64,000 nucleotides of DNA from Prochilodus magdalenae (GCA_024036415.1 JAMWET010000694.1:1-64000); one strand, 5' to 3'. Numbered from the stretch's first letter, positions 1 through 15,331 are shown. Notes: a model not told the origin generated them from the sequence alone. A program made the numbers and translations.

Positions 1-305
1 TAAAGACTGATACGGCATTAGCTTGTGATGCATGAGCTCCAGCAGAACCATGTCCACACATCAATTTACTTCTAAACTGCACAGACACATGTAAGACATA
101 GAACACCGTTAGAAGGCTTCGTAGACTTAATATGAAAATGTGTTAGTAATATTCAAAATATGGATGAGAAACCCTTATTGAAACATGTAGTCTTCACAAA
201 GTAGGTGTCGCTTGACTTTCTCAGTGATGTACGTCGTTTAGCGAATAAAGCCTCCATTTTCTGTTCTTACATTTTAAATGACTAATGATTATATTATCTT
301 TTTAG

Positions 306-457
306 ATCTAGATGAATGTCTGTTTGCACCATGTTGGATTATACTATTCCACCTGCACAACACAGTAGTAGGAGGATACAGTTGCTGCTATGCTGGGTAT
401 GGATTCACTGCAGCCAATTCTAGTCTAAAAGCATCAGTGTAAATAACTCTTGTGGAG
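306..457 (+). pseudogene. EGF exon type A, frameshifted
   Basis: Counterpart of the open 141-bp exon at 9514-9654, but 152 bp long with several indels and no through frame. The acceptor (tttag) and the gtgag donor remain. Likely sequence error rather than decay, because the flanking introns carry the same kind of indels. Confidence 0.75.
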
Positions 458-3400
458 GTGAGTGGTCTAAATGTTGGTGTTAGTGATTTATCAAGGTAAG
501 TGTTTTAATAATGACTACCTGATTTTCCAGTATTAAAAATGTGTGGGTGCAAAGAATTCCAGTGTATTCTGTTATTACAGATGTGGACGAATGTCTATTT
601 GCACCACCTGTTGTGGTTTCACAACTCCACCTGCAACACACGATAGGAGGATACAGTTGTTCTTGCTGGCCTGGCTTCAACATCACCCCCCCAAATCAAG
701 TCTAAGCATCAGCGTTAATAACTCGGCTGCACTGGTAAGCTGGAGAAGTTTAGTTCTGTTGTTGTGTAGATTAAGCTTCATCACTGCTAATAGTTAAATA
801 GTGCAGCTTTACAAAAACAAAGTTATTTATCAATCATTAACAGTATGAGGATGAATGTCTGTCTACACCATCCGTATGTGGTCCAAGCTCCACCTGCATC
901 AACACAATAGGAGGATACAGTGCTATTCGTCAGCCAGGATTTGCCACCACAAACTCAAGTCTATCGATTAGTGTTAGTAAATTTCCTCCTGTACAGGTAA
1001 GTCGTCAAACTGTAGGTATAAAGAGTTGGAGGCTCTTTTAAGGAGGAAACGTGTTTTTTAAGGTGAAAAATTGACACACCTAATCATGTCAAATATGTGC
1101 ATGCAGAATGTAACATGAACATATATTTAATAAATGTAATTTTTTACAGATGTGGATGGGAATGTTTGTCGGAACTACATTGTTTGTGGAATCTGAAAAC
1201 TCCACCTGCACCAACACAGTAGGAGGATTTCAGTTGTTCTTGCTTGGGCTGGATGTTACTGCAACAAACCCAAACGATATCCTGTCAGTCATTTTTAAAA
1301 CCATGTAGAGGTGATGTGATTAATTATCAATAGAATATTATTCCTAAAGCATTTCAGCTTTTGACATGATATAGACACTTCTGCAGGTGTGTCTACCTAA
1401 CATAGCAACATTACTGTGTAGCACTGTCGTGTTCAAGATGAGATACATAATGATTCATTTAAAAACGTTTGTAACTGTGCTGTCTATGCACTAATCAGAA
1501 AGCTTAGAATCACTCATCATTAATACTGTTGTTCTTTTAATTACAGTGGTGAGAATAAGGTTCCTCCTAAATACATTCTGAAATATTAATGAAGTGTTTA
1601 ACAGTGTCGTAAAAAATTCAGTGAACCTCTAAACTAATGACTGAAAACCAAGCTAATTATAGTTTAGAAGTTTAGAGGTGAAAATATGCTGATAAAGGAA
1701 TACAAGATAAAAACTCTTTTCTTTTTCTCTCAGATATAGATGAATGTACAATTTAAACCATCCATTTGTGGTCCAAAACTCCACCTGCACCAACTCAATA
1801 AGGAGGATACAGCTGCTCCTGTTTGCAGGGGATTTACTGCAACAAACTCAAGTCTAACTGTCAACATGACTAACCCTTGTACAGGCAAGTTATTAAATGT
1901 CACTTCTGAAGAAAATCGATTTCATACCCTGAATAGCTTCTTCATGTTTTAATGGATAAGTTAATCACACACCTGCTTGTGGAGCGTCCTGTGCTGCTGT
2001 AGTGCCTGAACTAAAAACAAAACTCAAGTCTAATGATACGTGTTAATCGGACCCTTGTAGAGACGAGTAGTTACACAGAACTGTAGTGTTACACACAAGC
2101 CTTTTCCTCCATCAGTGAATACTAGAAATATGCAGATGCTAAAATTACAAGAAGACAAACCTTTCATTACAGATGTAGATGAATGTCTACTTGCCCCATC
2201 TGTGTGCGGTCCAAACTCCACCTGCACCAACATGATAGGAGGATACAGCTGCTCTTGCTGGGATGGGTTTACTGCAACCGACTCAAATCTTACAGTGAAC
2301 ATTAATAACCCTTGTAAAGGTAAATTTATAAATATCATTTTATTATTCTGCTGTTAAATATAGAAACATTCCAGGGTTTTTACCAACGTTTTTATACCTT
2401 ATTTATACCACAGTATGTGATCCAAAGTCTGAAATACACAGTCATATCAGAACATTATCACCACCTACCTAATAGTGGGAATAACCCCTCTTGACTCGGA
2501 TGGCACTAGGGGATGACGTAGCATAGACTGTATTAGGGGACAGGTGTTATGTGGGGGCACTCATTCTCATTCCAACTGCACCAGGACACTGAGATCCCTC
2601 AGATTTTGTGTTTGTATGTTACCATGGTGACTAGGCCAGGGATGGGCACCATAGTCACTGTTGTGCTCTTGAAACCACTCATGCATGACCTTTGCAGGGT
2701 GAGGGAAGGCATTTTCCTGTGAATAGGTACCAGTAATATCAGGGAAGAACCTTAACATGTACAGGGACATTAGTCCTCCAGTGTCCTGTGAAATCTGGAT
2801 GCAAATTTGAAATTGAACACAGGTTAACATATATGCTATAGCCATGTGTCTGACATAACAAAGTTTTGTTAATGCTAATTTTGGCATATTGTGTTTGTCC
2901 TTATTTGTGATAATGAGCTAATCAGATTTAGTGTTCATTTAATGCAGAAATCTGTAAAGAGTTCATACTTTTTCTTGCCACTGTATAATTACTTATAGAG
3001 GATTATTTAGATAATGTGTTTAAATATTTAAAATATTTAGGAAACGGTTATATAGATGTACCATTTTAATTTATATTTGTTTTTTTTAAGGGCCCTGTAG
3101 TGAAAATATGCTGATAAAGGAATACAAGATAAACTCTCTACTTTGTTCTCTCAGATATAGATGAATGTGTATTAAAACCATCTATTTGTGGTACAAACTC
3201 CACCTGCACCAACTCAGTAGGAGGATACAGCTGCTCTTGCTGGGAGGGATTTACTGCAACCAACATAAATCTGTCTGTCAGCGTTAGTAACCCCTGCACT
3301 GGTAAGTTATTAAATGTTAATTAGGACAGGACTTAAGCCAGCTCCTCCTACTGCGGTCCAGATGTGACCTAATAAGTACAGTTGCGTACAAACCTTTCAA

Positions 3401-5190
3401 GTGCACAAATGAATGAACAGTATTTTCACGTTCACATCCACCTACTAGCTATGTATCCCCAATTATATGACATTAGAGTGATATAGAAGTGTGGAGCAAA
3501 GGCGTTCCTGGGTTCCTACTTGTAATGCTCTGTTTTTCAGACCAACACTTCGCTAATTTCATGAATTTTCTCATGGAATATTAATGCTAATTAGGGGTGC
3601 AGGGTACTCTATACATGGTCTGGAAATGACTCAGAATGTTTAGTTTCTAAATAATATTCATTCCTTTAAATGATCAATAGATATTAATGTATATTCACAG
3701 GTTCTGCAGTGCAACATTGTTAATGAGCATCCTGAAACACTCGCTCTTTGTTGGACTTTTTTCTCAGCCTTTATCTTGGAATCTAAACACCGTTACACAA
3801 TTTAAAGCTAAATATCAACAGTACTGTAAAATGTCTCTATCCATAGTATATATAATGTAGTGATTTATTATTTCTACATATCCCTACAACAAATAAAATT
3901 GGATGTAGTGAAATCTCGGAATAGCACAGCTGCACATCTTCTTTAAAAACCTACCCAGAATCCTCTAGTCCATGCCCTTTTAACATCTTGCTTAAGATGC
4001 TTTACACCTAATGTTTAAGGTCTTGAGATCTATGAATCTGGTTTATATTAATCATTAGTCTCTCAGTTTGTTCCCACTTACATTTAGCCTAAAATCTCTC
4101 AGTTATGCCCACATGTTCCTGTTTCATGGTCACGTCTGACCCTTTGAGACTAGCCAAATCTTACAGAGCATTTAAAAAGGAGAAACTCTTTTAAAAGAAC
4201 AGTGTAGTTTAGGATCTGCGATAAACCCTGCCTGGAAACCCACCTGTTTATGTACATTTCAGGATACTACAATAAGAACAAATCAGATACTAATCATTCC
4301 AATTTTTTTAGATGAGGATGAATGTCTGTCTACTCCATCTGTTTGTGGTCCAAACTCCACCTGCACCAACACAATAGGAGGATACAGTTGCTCTTGCTGG
4401 GATGGATTTATTGCAACCAACTCAAATCTTACTGTGAACATTACCAACCCTTGTATAGGTAAATTTATGAATATAATTTTAGTATTCTGCTATTAAATAT
4501 AGAAACATTCCAGTGTTTATAACATTTTTATACCCTTTCTTAATCTATATGTGTATTAATCTATACAGTATGTGATCCAAAACCTGCAATACACAGTCAT
4601 ATCAGAACATTATCACCACCTACCTAATCGTGGGAATAACTACTTTTGGCTTGGATGATAGTAGGTACACGTCTATCAGGGTTATCCTCGTTATTAGTAT
4701 TCAGAATTCGTACAATAAATGACAGGATGATCTCACATTCTGCTGCGAGACGTTGCAAGCTGCTTCATAGACTTTGCGCAAAGCTGTCTTTGGACGACCA
4801 CTGCAGTGTCGGTTGTTGATAAGTCTTTGGCTATGATTTAGCAGCTGCATTCCCCGGATATCAGAATCACCTGGGTCCTCTCTTTTTTCATAAGTTCCAT
4901 CGTCAGTTACCTGTAGCAAACAACAAAAGTTTTGATTTTTCGATGTTGATAACTTTTATACAACAAGAGATATTGCAAATCTGATTTCCGTCAATGTCTG
5001 AAATAATTCTGGTCTTCTTTGATATGCTACATGGCCACCTTCATTTTGGAAACATTTGCCCTTGATTCAATAGGGCAGCTTTCAAGATGGCGGCCATGTT
5101 CCAGACATAGTCTAAACCAAAGGCCCCTTCTCCCATTCCTTGCTGGGGTTTTGATATGTCACTTTCCCTATTTGTTTCTGAAATAAAAAG

Positions 5191-5225
<35 letters not shown>

Positions 5226-8200
5226 CATATACATAGGTATGTATTTATTTATTTATTATTATTATTAGTAGTAGTAGTAGTATTCCTCCCCCATTACTTA
5301 TGTGATCTGTCTGTGAAACACTTAAGCTGCTAACACAATGAAAGGTGTTCTATAAATAAACATTTATTATTATTATTATTATTATTATTAACTATATTCC
5401 AAACAAGGCGGTCATGATATTCTGATATGACTTTGTATATTTTAATGGATTCTTAAAATGTATCAAGAGCTGTAATAAACTAGAAGCAGAAGCTGAAATA
5501 CAAGACGTCCCTGGGTTCTCCAAACTCACAGTTTGATGTTTTGTTTAAGACATTCCACATGAAAAAAACATAGTCCTGTATTTGTGAATGTGTGCATGTA
5601 AAACTTACACTAAAAGATTTCTTAAAATGATCTCCATCAGATGTGGATGAATGTCTGTCTGCACCATCTGTATGTGGTTCAAACTCCACCTGCACCAACA
5701 CAGTAGGAGGATACAGTTGCTCTTGCTGGACTGGATTTACTGCTGCCAACTCAAGTCTAAACATCAGTGCTAGTAACCCTTGTACAGGTGAGCTGTGGAT
5801 TTCTTGTGATTTTATTATGCTCAAGATATTGTAGATATTAATAGTGAATTTTGACCATAACTGAAAGAAGTCAGTTAGAACCTCTACCCAGGAAGTTTCT
5901 GTGGCCTCCCTGGTAGTTGTTAGGGTTCCTCTTTGGGATCCAATAATCTGGTAACCAGCTTTCTATAGTGACCACAAACATGACCGAATAGTGACTCCTT
6001 CATTATTCTGTAGTGGCTCATTCAGAATATTTATTATTGTATAACATTTGCACAGGTTATCAGTCCTTTACATGAAAATCATGAATGCCCAATGTATCCA
6101 TGGAATTGCCATACATCATCTATGTGTTCCACTTTTTAGGGAGATTATAACTGCTCTGTGAAATTGATTTATATTCACAAACTATGAAGTGAAAAGTGTA
6201 GTGAAAGTATCAGGGTTTGTAAGAGGTGTACCAGTGAGATTATTGGATTTTGATCTGTGCTTTTTAAAGATAACACAGGTGAAATATTATCTGAAGGTCT
6301 AAATCTGAAGGTCAGAATGATAAACAAGCTTTAGATATTTCTAAATTAACTGAAAATTTGAACAGAAATATAATTTTCACATTAAATGTATGTATATTGA
6401 AGTTATTCTTCACAACGCCTCGTATATTGAAACGTGCTGATCATTCCTGTTTCGTTTATTTCACAGATGTAGACGAGTGTCTGTTCACACCATCTCCATG
6501 TGGTTCAAACTCCACCTGCACCAACACAATAGGAGGATACAGCTTTTTGCTGGGGAGGGTTTGATATGGGAGGGATTTACTGCAACCAACTCAAGTTTAA
6601 GCATCAGCACTAATAACTCCTGTACAGGTAAACTGGAGAGAGTCTGGTTTCATGTTGTTTAGATAAAGCTGCTAATAGTGGAAAGGTGCAGTATTACAAG
6701 ACTCAATCTTTTACAGATGTGGATGAATGTTTATCTGCTCCATCTGTCTGTGGATTGAACTCCAGTTGTACCAACACAGTAGGAGGATACACTTGTTCTT
6801 GCTGGGATGGATTTACTGCAACTAACTCAAATTGTACTGTGAACATTACCAACCCTTGTATAGGTAAATTTATGAATATAATTTTAGTATTCTGCTATTA
6901 ATATAGAATCATTCCAGTGTTTATACTAACATTTTTTATACCCTGTCTTAATCTTGATGTGTATTAATCTATACAGTGTGTAATCCAAAAACCTGCAATA
7001 TCAGAACATTATCACCACCTACCTAATAGTGGGAATAAATTATTTTTGGCTTGGATGACAGTAGGTCACACGGTCTATTAGGGTTATCCTCTAATGGTTT
7101 GCTGCTGCAGCTGTATCTTGAAGTGAAGCCACAAAGAATTTGTACAACACAGTACTTGTACTTTGGACGACCAAACTACCTGGCTTGTCGTCCACAGTCC
7201 AGGTTTCTCAGATGCAACAGTGCTGTGTGTGATAATTTGTGGTCTTTCTGGGTGTCGCCGTTGTTGATATGTCTAAGTCTGCGGCTACAATACAGCAGCT
7301 GCGTTTCCCTGATGTCAGAATCACCTCGGTCCCCTTTTTTCGTCAGTTTAATTGTAAGTTATCTGTAGTGAACGCCAAAGGTTTTGAACTCTCGTTGTTA
7401 ATAACTTTTCAACACAAAGAGATATTACATTCTTTGATATGCTACACTACTTCCTTCCCATTGTAAAATTTGCCCCTTGAGTTCAATATAGCAGCTTTAA
7501 GCGGCCATGTTCAGGACATAGTCTAAACGATAGGCCCACTCCCCCATTCCTTGCAAGGTTTTTTTAGATATGTCATTTTGTGTGTGTTATTAGTAATAGT
7601 AGTAGTATTTCTCCCCCGTTACTGATGTCATTGGTCTATAAACACTGAAGCTCCTAACAGTGGGAAAGGTGCTCTGATATATTCTGATATGACTTTGTTT
7701 ATTTTAATTGATTCTTAAAATGTATCAAGAGCAGTAATAAACTAAAAGCTGAAATACAAGACATCCCTGTGTTCTGCATATTACACCTGTAATAACTTAT
7801 CAGTCTGATGTTTCGTTTAAGACATTCCAAATGAAAGCAATAAAGTCCTGTATTTGTGAATGTGTGCATGTAAAACTTACACTAAAAGATTTCTTAAAAT
7901 TTTCTCCATCAGATGTGGATGAATGTCTGTCTGCACCATCTGTATGTGGATCAAACTCCACCTGCACCAACACAGTAGGAGGATACAGTTGCTCTTGCTG
8001 GACTGGATTTACTGCTGCCAACTCAAGTCTAAACATCAGTGCTAGTAACCCTTGTACAGGTGAGCTGTGGATTTCTTGTGATTTTATTTTGCTGAAGATA
8101 TTTTAGATATTAATAGTGAATTTTGACCATAACTGAAAGAAGTCAGTTAGAACCTCTACCCAGGAAGTTTTCTGTGGCCTCCCTGGTAGTTGTTTGGGTT

Positions 8201-11200
8201 CCTCTTTGGGATCCAATAATCTGGTAACCAGCTTTCTATAGTGACCACAAACATGACATAATAGACTCCTTCATTATTCTGTAGTGGCTCATTCAGAATA
8301 TTTATTATTGTATAACATTTGTATATATTGAAACATGCTGATCATTCCTGTTTCGTTATTTCACAGATGTAGACGAGTGTCTGTTCACCCCATCTCCATG
8401 TGGTTCAAACTCCACATGCATCAACACAATAGGAGGATACAGCTGCTCTTGCTGGGATGGATTTGTTGTTCCAAATGTGAATCTAAATATCAGCATTAGT
8501 AACCCTTGCATAGGTAAGATTAGTGATTATTAAATTAAAAATATATATATTTATAAAGGCATATCAAGTGTGACTCTTCTCAGATTGTTTCTGTGTTGTG
8601 CCCCCCTTCCCCCACTGCTGAAGATGTTATAGTGCAATTTACATATCTGTAAAACACATCTGTTACCAACAGAATTGGGATAAAGAAACTTCCATAAGAA
8701 GTGTCTGAGTGCAGTTATATTTCTGCACTCAAAGTACAAGGGAAGACAAGGAGTGCTGTCAGAGGAGCAAAAAGAAGGTCAAAGCCAGAGAGTCGATCAG
8801 AGCAATAAAGCCAACAGGGAATAGGTAGAGGGGGCTTATATGCAGACTTGTTGATTAAAGACAGGTGATATTAGTCAGGAGACAGGAGACGTAGAGTGGG
8901 AAGGATTGGGAGACTGGAGACATGTTGGTGTGATGTCATCAGCTAATGCACTCTGGGAAGTTGAGTTCGGGGGCGTGGCTGAGCCAGGGAAACGGAAGCG
9001 TGACGGTTTTGCTTATTTGTTTGTATATATGTTCTGCAGCGCTGAGGCCGCTCAGGTTTCTGACATTTAGTTATTTTATTTCTGCTCCAAAACTGAAAGT
9101 GTTCTGTTTAGCTAACTGTCTGGAGCTGCAACAGAAAACATACTCTATCTGCACCTGGCTTTAAAGACTGATACTGCTTAGTTTAGCATGAGCTCCAGCA
9201 GGAACAGTCACACATCATCAACCCGTTACTTCTAAACTGCACAGACACATGTAGGACATAGAACACAGTTAGAAGGCTTCTAGATTAATATGAATGTGTT
9301 AGTAATATTCAAATATGGATGAAACCCTTATTGAACATGTAGTCCACAGTAGGTGTCCTTGACTTCTCAGTGATGGACGTTTAGAGAATAAAGCCTCCTT
9401 CATCCTGTCAGACCTGTTTACACGTTCTGAAAATGTACTTTTACACCCACATAGTAAAGCTGTGATAACAGAGAAATACATTTTAAATACTAATGATTAT
9501 ATTTATCTTTTAGATCTAGATGAATGTCTGTTTGCACCATGTGGATTATACTCCACCTGCACCAACACAATAGGAGGATACAGTTGCTCTTGCTGGGATG
9601 GATTCACTGCAGCCAATTCTAGTCTAAGCATCAGTGTAAATAACTCTTGTGGAGGTGAGTGTCTAAATATTGGTGTTAGTAATTTATCAAAGGTGAGTGT
9701 TTTAGTGACTACCTGATTTTCCAGTATTAAAAATGTGTTGGTGCAAGAATTCCAGTGTATTCTGTTATTACAGATGTGGACGAATGTCTGTTTGCACCAC
9801 CTGTTTGTGGTTCAAACTCCACCTGCAACAACACAATAGGAGGATACAGTTGTTCTTGCTGGCCTGGCTTCAACATCACCAACTCAAGCCTAAGCATCAG
9901 CGTTAATAACTCGTGCACTGGTAAGCTGGAGATGGTTTAATTCTGTGTTGTCTAGATTAAGCTTCATCACTGCTAATAGCTAAATAGTGCAGCTTTACAA
10001 AACAAAGTTATTTATCAATCTAACAGATGAGGATGAATGTCTGTCTACACCATCCGTATGTGGTCCAAGCTCCACCTGCATCAACACAATAGGAGGATAC
10101 AGTTGCTATTGTCAGCCAGGATTTGCTGCCACAAACTCAAGTCTATCGATTAGTGTTAGTAACTCCTGTACAGGTAAGTCGTCAAACTGTAGGTATAAAG
10201 ATGTTGGAGGCTTTTTAAGGAGGAAAAGTGTTTTTAAGGGTGAAAATTGACACACCTAATCATGTAAATATGTGCATGCAGAATGTACATGAACATATAT
10301 TTAATAAAGGTATTTTTTACAGATGTGGATGAATGTTTGTCTGAACTACTTGTTTGTGGATCAAATTCCACCTGCACCAACACAGTAGGAGGATTCAGTT
10401 GTTCTTGCTGGGCTGGATTTACTGCCACAAACCCAAACGATACTGTCAGCATTTTAAACCCATGTAGAGGTATGTGATTAATTATCAATAGAATATTTTT
10501 CCTAAAGCATTTCAACTTTGAATGATATAGACACTCTGCAGTGTGTGTACTAACATAGCAACATTACTGTGTAGCACTGTCGTGTTCAAGATGAGATACA
10601 ATAATGATTCATTTAAAAAGTTTGTAACTATGCTGTCTATGCACCAATCAGAAGCTTAGAATCACTCATCATTAATACTGTTGTTCTTTTAATTACAGTG
10701 GTGAGAATAAGGTCCTCCTAAAATACATTCTGAAATATTCATGAAGTTTTAACAGTGTCGTAAAAATTCAGTGAACCTCTAAACTAATGACTGAAACCAA
10801 AGCTAATTATAGTTAGAAGTTTAGAGGTGAAAATATGCTGATAAAGGAATACAAGATAAACTCTTTCCTTTTTTCTCTCAGATATAGATGAATGTACATC
10901 TGAACCATCCATTTGTGGTCCAAACTCCACCTGCACCAACTCAATAGGAGGATACAGCTGCTCCTGTTTGCAGGGATTTACTGCAACAAACTCAAGTCTA
11001 ACTGTCCACATGACTAACCCTTGTACAGGCAAGTTATTAAATGTCACTTCTGAAAGAAAATCATTTCATACCCTGAAATAGCTTCTTCATGTTTTAATGG
11101 ATAAGTTAATCAACACATGCTTGTGGAGCGTCCTGTGCTGTAGTGCCTGAACTAAAAACAAACTCAAGTCTAATGATACGTGTTAATGACCCTTGTAGAG

Positions 11201-14200
11201 ACGAGTAGTTACACAGAACTGTAGTGTTACACACAAGCCTTTTCCTCCATCAGTGAATACTAGAAATATGCAGATGCTAAAATTACAAGAAGACAAACCT
11301 TTCATTACAGATGTAGATGAATGTCTACTTGCCCCATCTGTGTGCGGTCCAAACTCCACCTGCACCAACACGATAGGAGGATACAGCTGCTCTTGCTGGG
11401 ATGGGTTTACTGCAATCGACTCAAATCTTACAGTGAACATTAATAACCCTTGTAAAGGTAAATTTATAAATATCATTTTATTATTCTGCTGTTAAATATA
11501 GAAACATTCCAGTGTTTTTACCAACGTTTTTATACCACAGTATGTGATCCAAAGCCTGAAATACACAGTCATATCAGAACATTATCACCACCTACCTAAT
11601 AGTGGGAATAACCCCTCTTGACTCGGATGGTACTAGGGAGATATAGTCACTAGTTGTAGTCACTGTTGTGCTCTTAAAACCACTCATGCATGACCTTTGC
11701 AGGGTGAGGGAAGGCATTTTCCTGTGAATAGGTAGCAGTAATATCAGGGAAGAACCTTAACATTTACAGGGACATCAGTCCTCCAGTGTCTTGTGAAAAC
11801 TCGAAGCAAATTTGAAATTGAACACAGGTTAACATTTATGCCATAGCCATGTGTCTGACATAACAACGTTTTGTTAATGCTGATCCCTGACACTTTCATA
11901 GGTGCTCCTAGGTTCATTATAGAGTGTTTTTGCCTCACTGTGGCACCTCGATTGCTGCGTGCCACTTGCCCAAATTGGGAAAAGTCCATACCTGGTACCA
12001 CTTTACTATGGTGGCTCTCCAACATCCCAAAAAGTTGCCGGTTTCCCAGAGACTGTCACCCTTCACCCGATACACTATTATCATGTCATTTACAAAAGTG
12101 TGTCCATTAACCATGAACATTGTTTTGAAGTTTGCTACACCTGGTTATTCATATTTGCAGAAAACACTGTCACGTGGCATCTGTGATGTCCTGGACCATG
12201 TGTATGCTAAATGAGGGGTGGTCATAACATTCTGATATGACGGATGGATTCTTAAAATAGGAGCTGTAACAAACTAGAGGCAGAAGCTGAAATATATAAT
12301 ACAGGGACCCTTTGTGCTGGACTTCCACTCTCACATTCTCGCTAAAACTCTGAATCAGGATGTTCTTTATTGGGGCTTTTTAACGGCAGCTAAACGTGTA
12401 AACTCCTTTAGTACTCTGTTGCTGTAAAAAAAATGATTAATCTCTTGTTTATTTTTATTTTTCTACAACATTTGGACAGGATGCCTGTTCTTTACATAGC
12501 ATGAAAATTATAAATGCTGAATGGACTAATAGAAATACCCCAGTGTACAGTGACGATATTTCTAGCAAGCTTTAGATATTTTTAAATTGACTGACAATTT
12601 GTACACAAATCTGAAAAATATAATATACTTATAATGTTAAGATTTAACATATGTATAGTGAAGTTAATCTTCACAACGTCTCGTATATTGAAACATGGTG
12701 ATCATGCCTGTTTCATTTATTTCACAGATGTAGACGAATGTCTGTTCATCCCATCTCCATGTGGTTCAAACTCCACCTGCAACAACACAATAGGAGGATA
12801 CAGTTGTTCTTGCTGGCCTGGCTTCAACATCACCAACTCAAGTCTAAGCATCAGCATTAATAACTCGTGCACTGGTAAGCTGGAGAAAGTTTAGTTCTGT
12901 AGATTAATTGTGTAGGTTAAACTTCATCACTGCTAATAGTCAAACAGTAAAGCCATTAGTTTCGTAGCACTGTTGTGTTGAAGACCAGATACAATAATGA
13001 CTCATTTAAAAAGTTTTCATACATTGTGAGTTTGCTAATCACAAGAAGCATCTGCTGATGTGAACCATAAAAGAGATCTCAGTAGGCCTTATATCATCAG
13101 ACCTATTATTCAGTCTACAGCTAGATTACTGTGTTCCTGGCAGGACATGAAAGAATCCTCTTCTCTCCAAATATATAAATTAAATTACTGAAGATCTGAT
13201 ATTTGTTACTGTGTGTTACTGTGTGAACTGGTGAAATTAAGATGTTGGTGAAGAACATGCAGCACCGTCTATGCTGTATCATATAGACGTCTTCTCAGTG
13301 GTGACATATGGTGGAAGGTGCATCATGATATAGGTTTGCTTTGTTGCCTCTGGGACTGGATCAGTTGACAGCGTCAGTGGGGAAATAAATTCCAGAGTTC
13401 ATCATGGTCCCCTATAGGTTCATGTCATACTGGCTGTCTGTTGGCTGTAGCTCAGTAGAGAGTAAGAGAGGCAGCAGGAATGATGCATTTAAACACTGGT
13501 GTAAATCTCCTATAGAATGTCTTAAAAATACACAACTATCTGACATTTGGAGTCGCCCACTTAGAGCACAACCTTTAGAGATATTGTTCACACCTGACTT
13601 CCAGAGTAGTAAGCTAAGTTGAATGCTGTGTTTGTGATATTAGTTTTGGCATATTGTGTTTGTCCGTATTTGTGATAATGAGCTAATCAGATTTAGTGTT
13701 CATTTAATGCAGAAATCTGTAAAGAGTTCATACTTTTTCTTGCCACTGTATAATTACTTATAGAGGATTATTTAGATAATGTGTTTAAATATTTAAAATA
13801 TTTAGGAAACGGTTATATAGATGTAACATTTTAATTTATATTTGTTTTTGTTAAGGGTCCTGTAGTGAAAATATGCTGATAAAGGAATACAAGATAAACT
13901 CTCTACTTTGTTCTCTCAGATATAGATGAATGTGTATTAGAACCATCAGTTTGTGGTACAAACTCCACCTGCACCAACTCAGTAGGAGGATACAGCTGCT
14001 CCTGCTGGGAGGGATTTACTGCAACCAACATAAATCTGTCTGTCAGCATTAGTAACCCCTGCACTGGTAAGTTATTAAATGTTAATTAGGACAGGACTTA
14101 AGCCAACTCCTCCTACTGCGTTCCAGATTGTTAATTGTTAATGAGCATCCTGAAACACTCGCTCTTTGTTGGACTTTTTTCTCAGCCTTTATCTTGGAAT

Positions 14201-15282
14201 CTAAACACTGTTACACAATTTAAAGCTAAATATCAACAGTACTGTAAAATGTCTCTATCCATAGTATATATAATGTAGTGATTTATTATTTCTACATATC
14301 CCTACAACAAATAAAATTGGATTGTAGTGAAATCTCTGATAGCACAGTACATCTTCTTTAAAAACCTACCCAGAATCCTCTAGTCCATGCCCTTTTAACA
14401 TCTTGCTTAAGATGCTTTACACCTAATGTTTAAGGTCTTGAGATCTATGAATCTGGTTTATATTAATCATTAGTCTCTCAGTTTGTTCCCACTTACATTT
14501 AGCCTAAAATCTCTCAGTTATGCCCACATGTTCCTGTTTCATGGTCACGTCTGATTCTTTGAGACTAACCAAATCTTACAGAGCATTTAAAAAGGAGAAA
14601 CTCTTTTAAAAGAACAGTGTAGTCTAGGATCTGCGATAAACCCTGCCTGGAAACCCACCTCTTTATGTACATTTCAGGATACTACAATAATAACAAATCA
14701 GATACTAATCATTTCAATTTTTTTAGATGAGGATGAATGTCTGTCTACTCCATCTGTTTGTGGTCCAAACTCCACCTGCACCAACACAATAGGAGGATAC
14801 AGTTGCTCTTGCTGGGAAGGATTTACTGTAACCAACCAAAGTTTGAGCATCAGCACTAATAACTCCTGTACAGGTAAACTGGAGAGAGTCTGGTTTCATG
14901 TTGTTTAGATAAAACTGCTAATAGTGGAAAGGTGCAGTATTACAAGACTCAATCTTTTACAGATGTGGATGAATGTTTATCCGCTCCATCTGTATGTGGA
15001 TTAAACTCCAGTTGTAACAACACAGTGGGAGGATACAGTTGCTCTTGCTGGGATGGGTTTACTGCAACCAACTCAAATCTTACTGTGAACATTACCAACC
15101 CTTGTATAGGTAAATTTATTAATATGATTTTACTATTGTGCTATTAAATATAGATAGATTTCAGTGTTTATACCAACATTTCTATACCCTTTCTTAATTA
15201 AGATGTTTATTAATCTATACAATGTGTTATCCAAAACCTGAAATACACAGTCATATAAGAACATATACATACATATATATAT

Positions 15283-15331
<49 letters not shown>

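Larger units (their letters stand above)
1..4458 (+). repeat. Left partial EGF unit (A B C D E F H I/J)
   Basis: Position 1 matches the sequence starting near 9161, and the match continues in order through exons A-F to about 2880. It then jumps to the counterpart of about 13648, so exon G and its surroundings are missing. About 360 bp near 3340-3710 is absent from the later copies. The first 2 kb differ by many small indels; after about 2.1 kb the match is close. Confidence 0.8.

Noticed and set aside
2030..2338. Minus-strand open frames over EGF exons (also at 5480, 11183, 21919, 43585 and others)
   Set aside because: They are the antisense of EGF exons and share the same peptide pattern only because the exons repeat. 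No start context, splice logic or domain.
10690..10715. TTAATTACAGTGGTGAGAAT followed by AAGGTCC as a possible 13-bp micro-exon in D-E introns
   Set aside because: 13 bp would break the frame between two phase-1 exons; conservation is explained by the repeat units.
11871..12214. Overlapping 75-96 codon frames on both strands
   Set aside because: They lie in a non-autonomous TIR element; no transposase motif in any frame.
13404..13622. 72-codon open frame, repeated at 24140-24358
   Set aside because: Identical only because the unit is duplicated; no domain, and a degenerate relative lies at 34490-34640.
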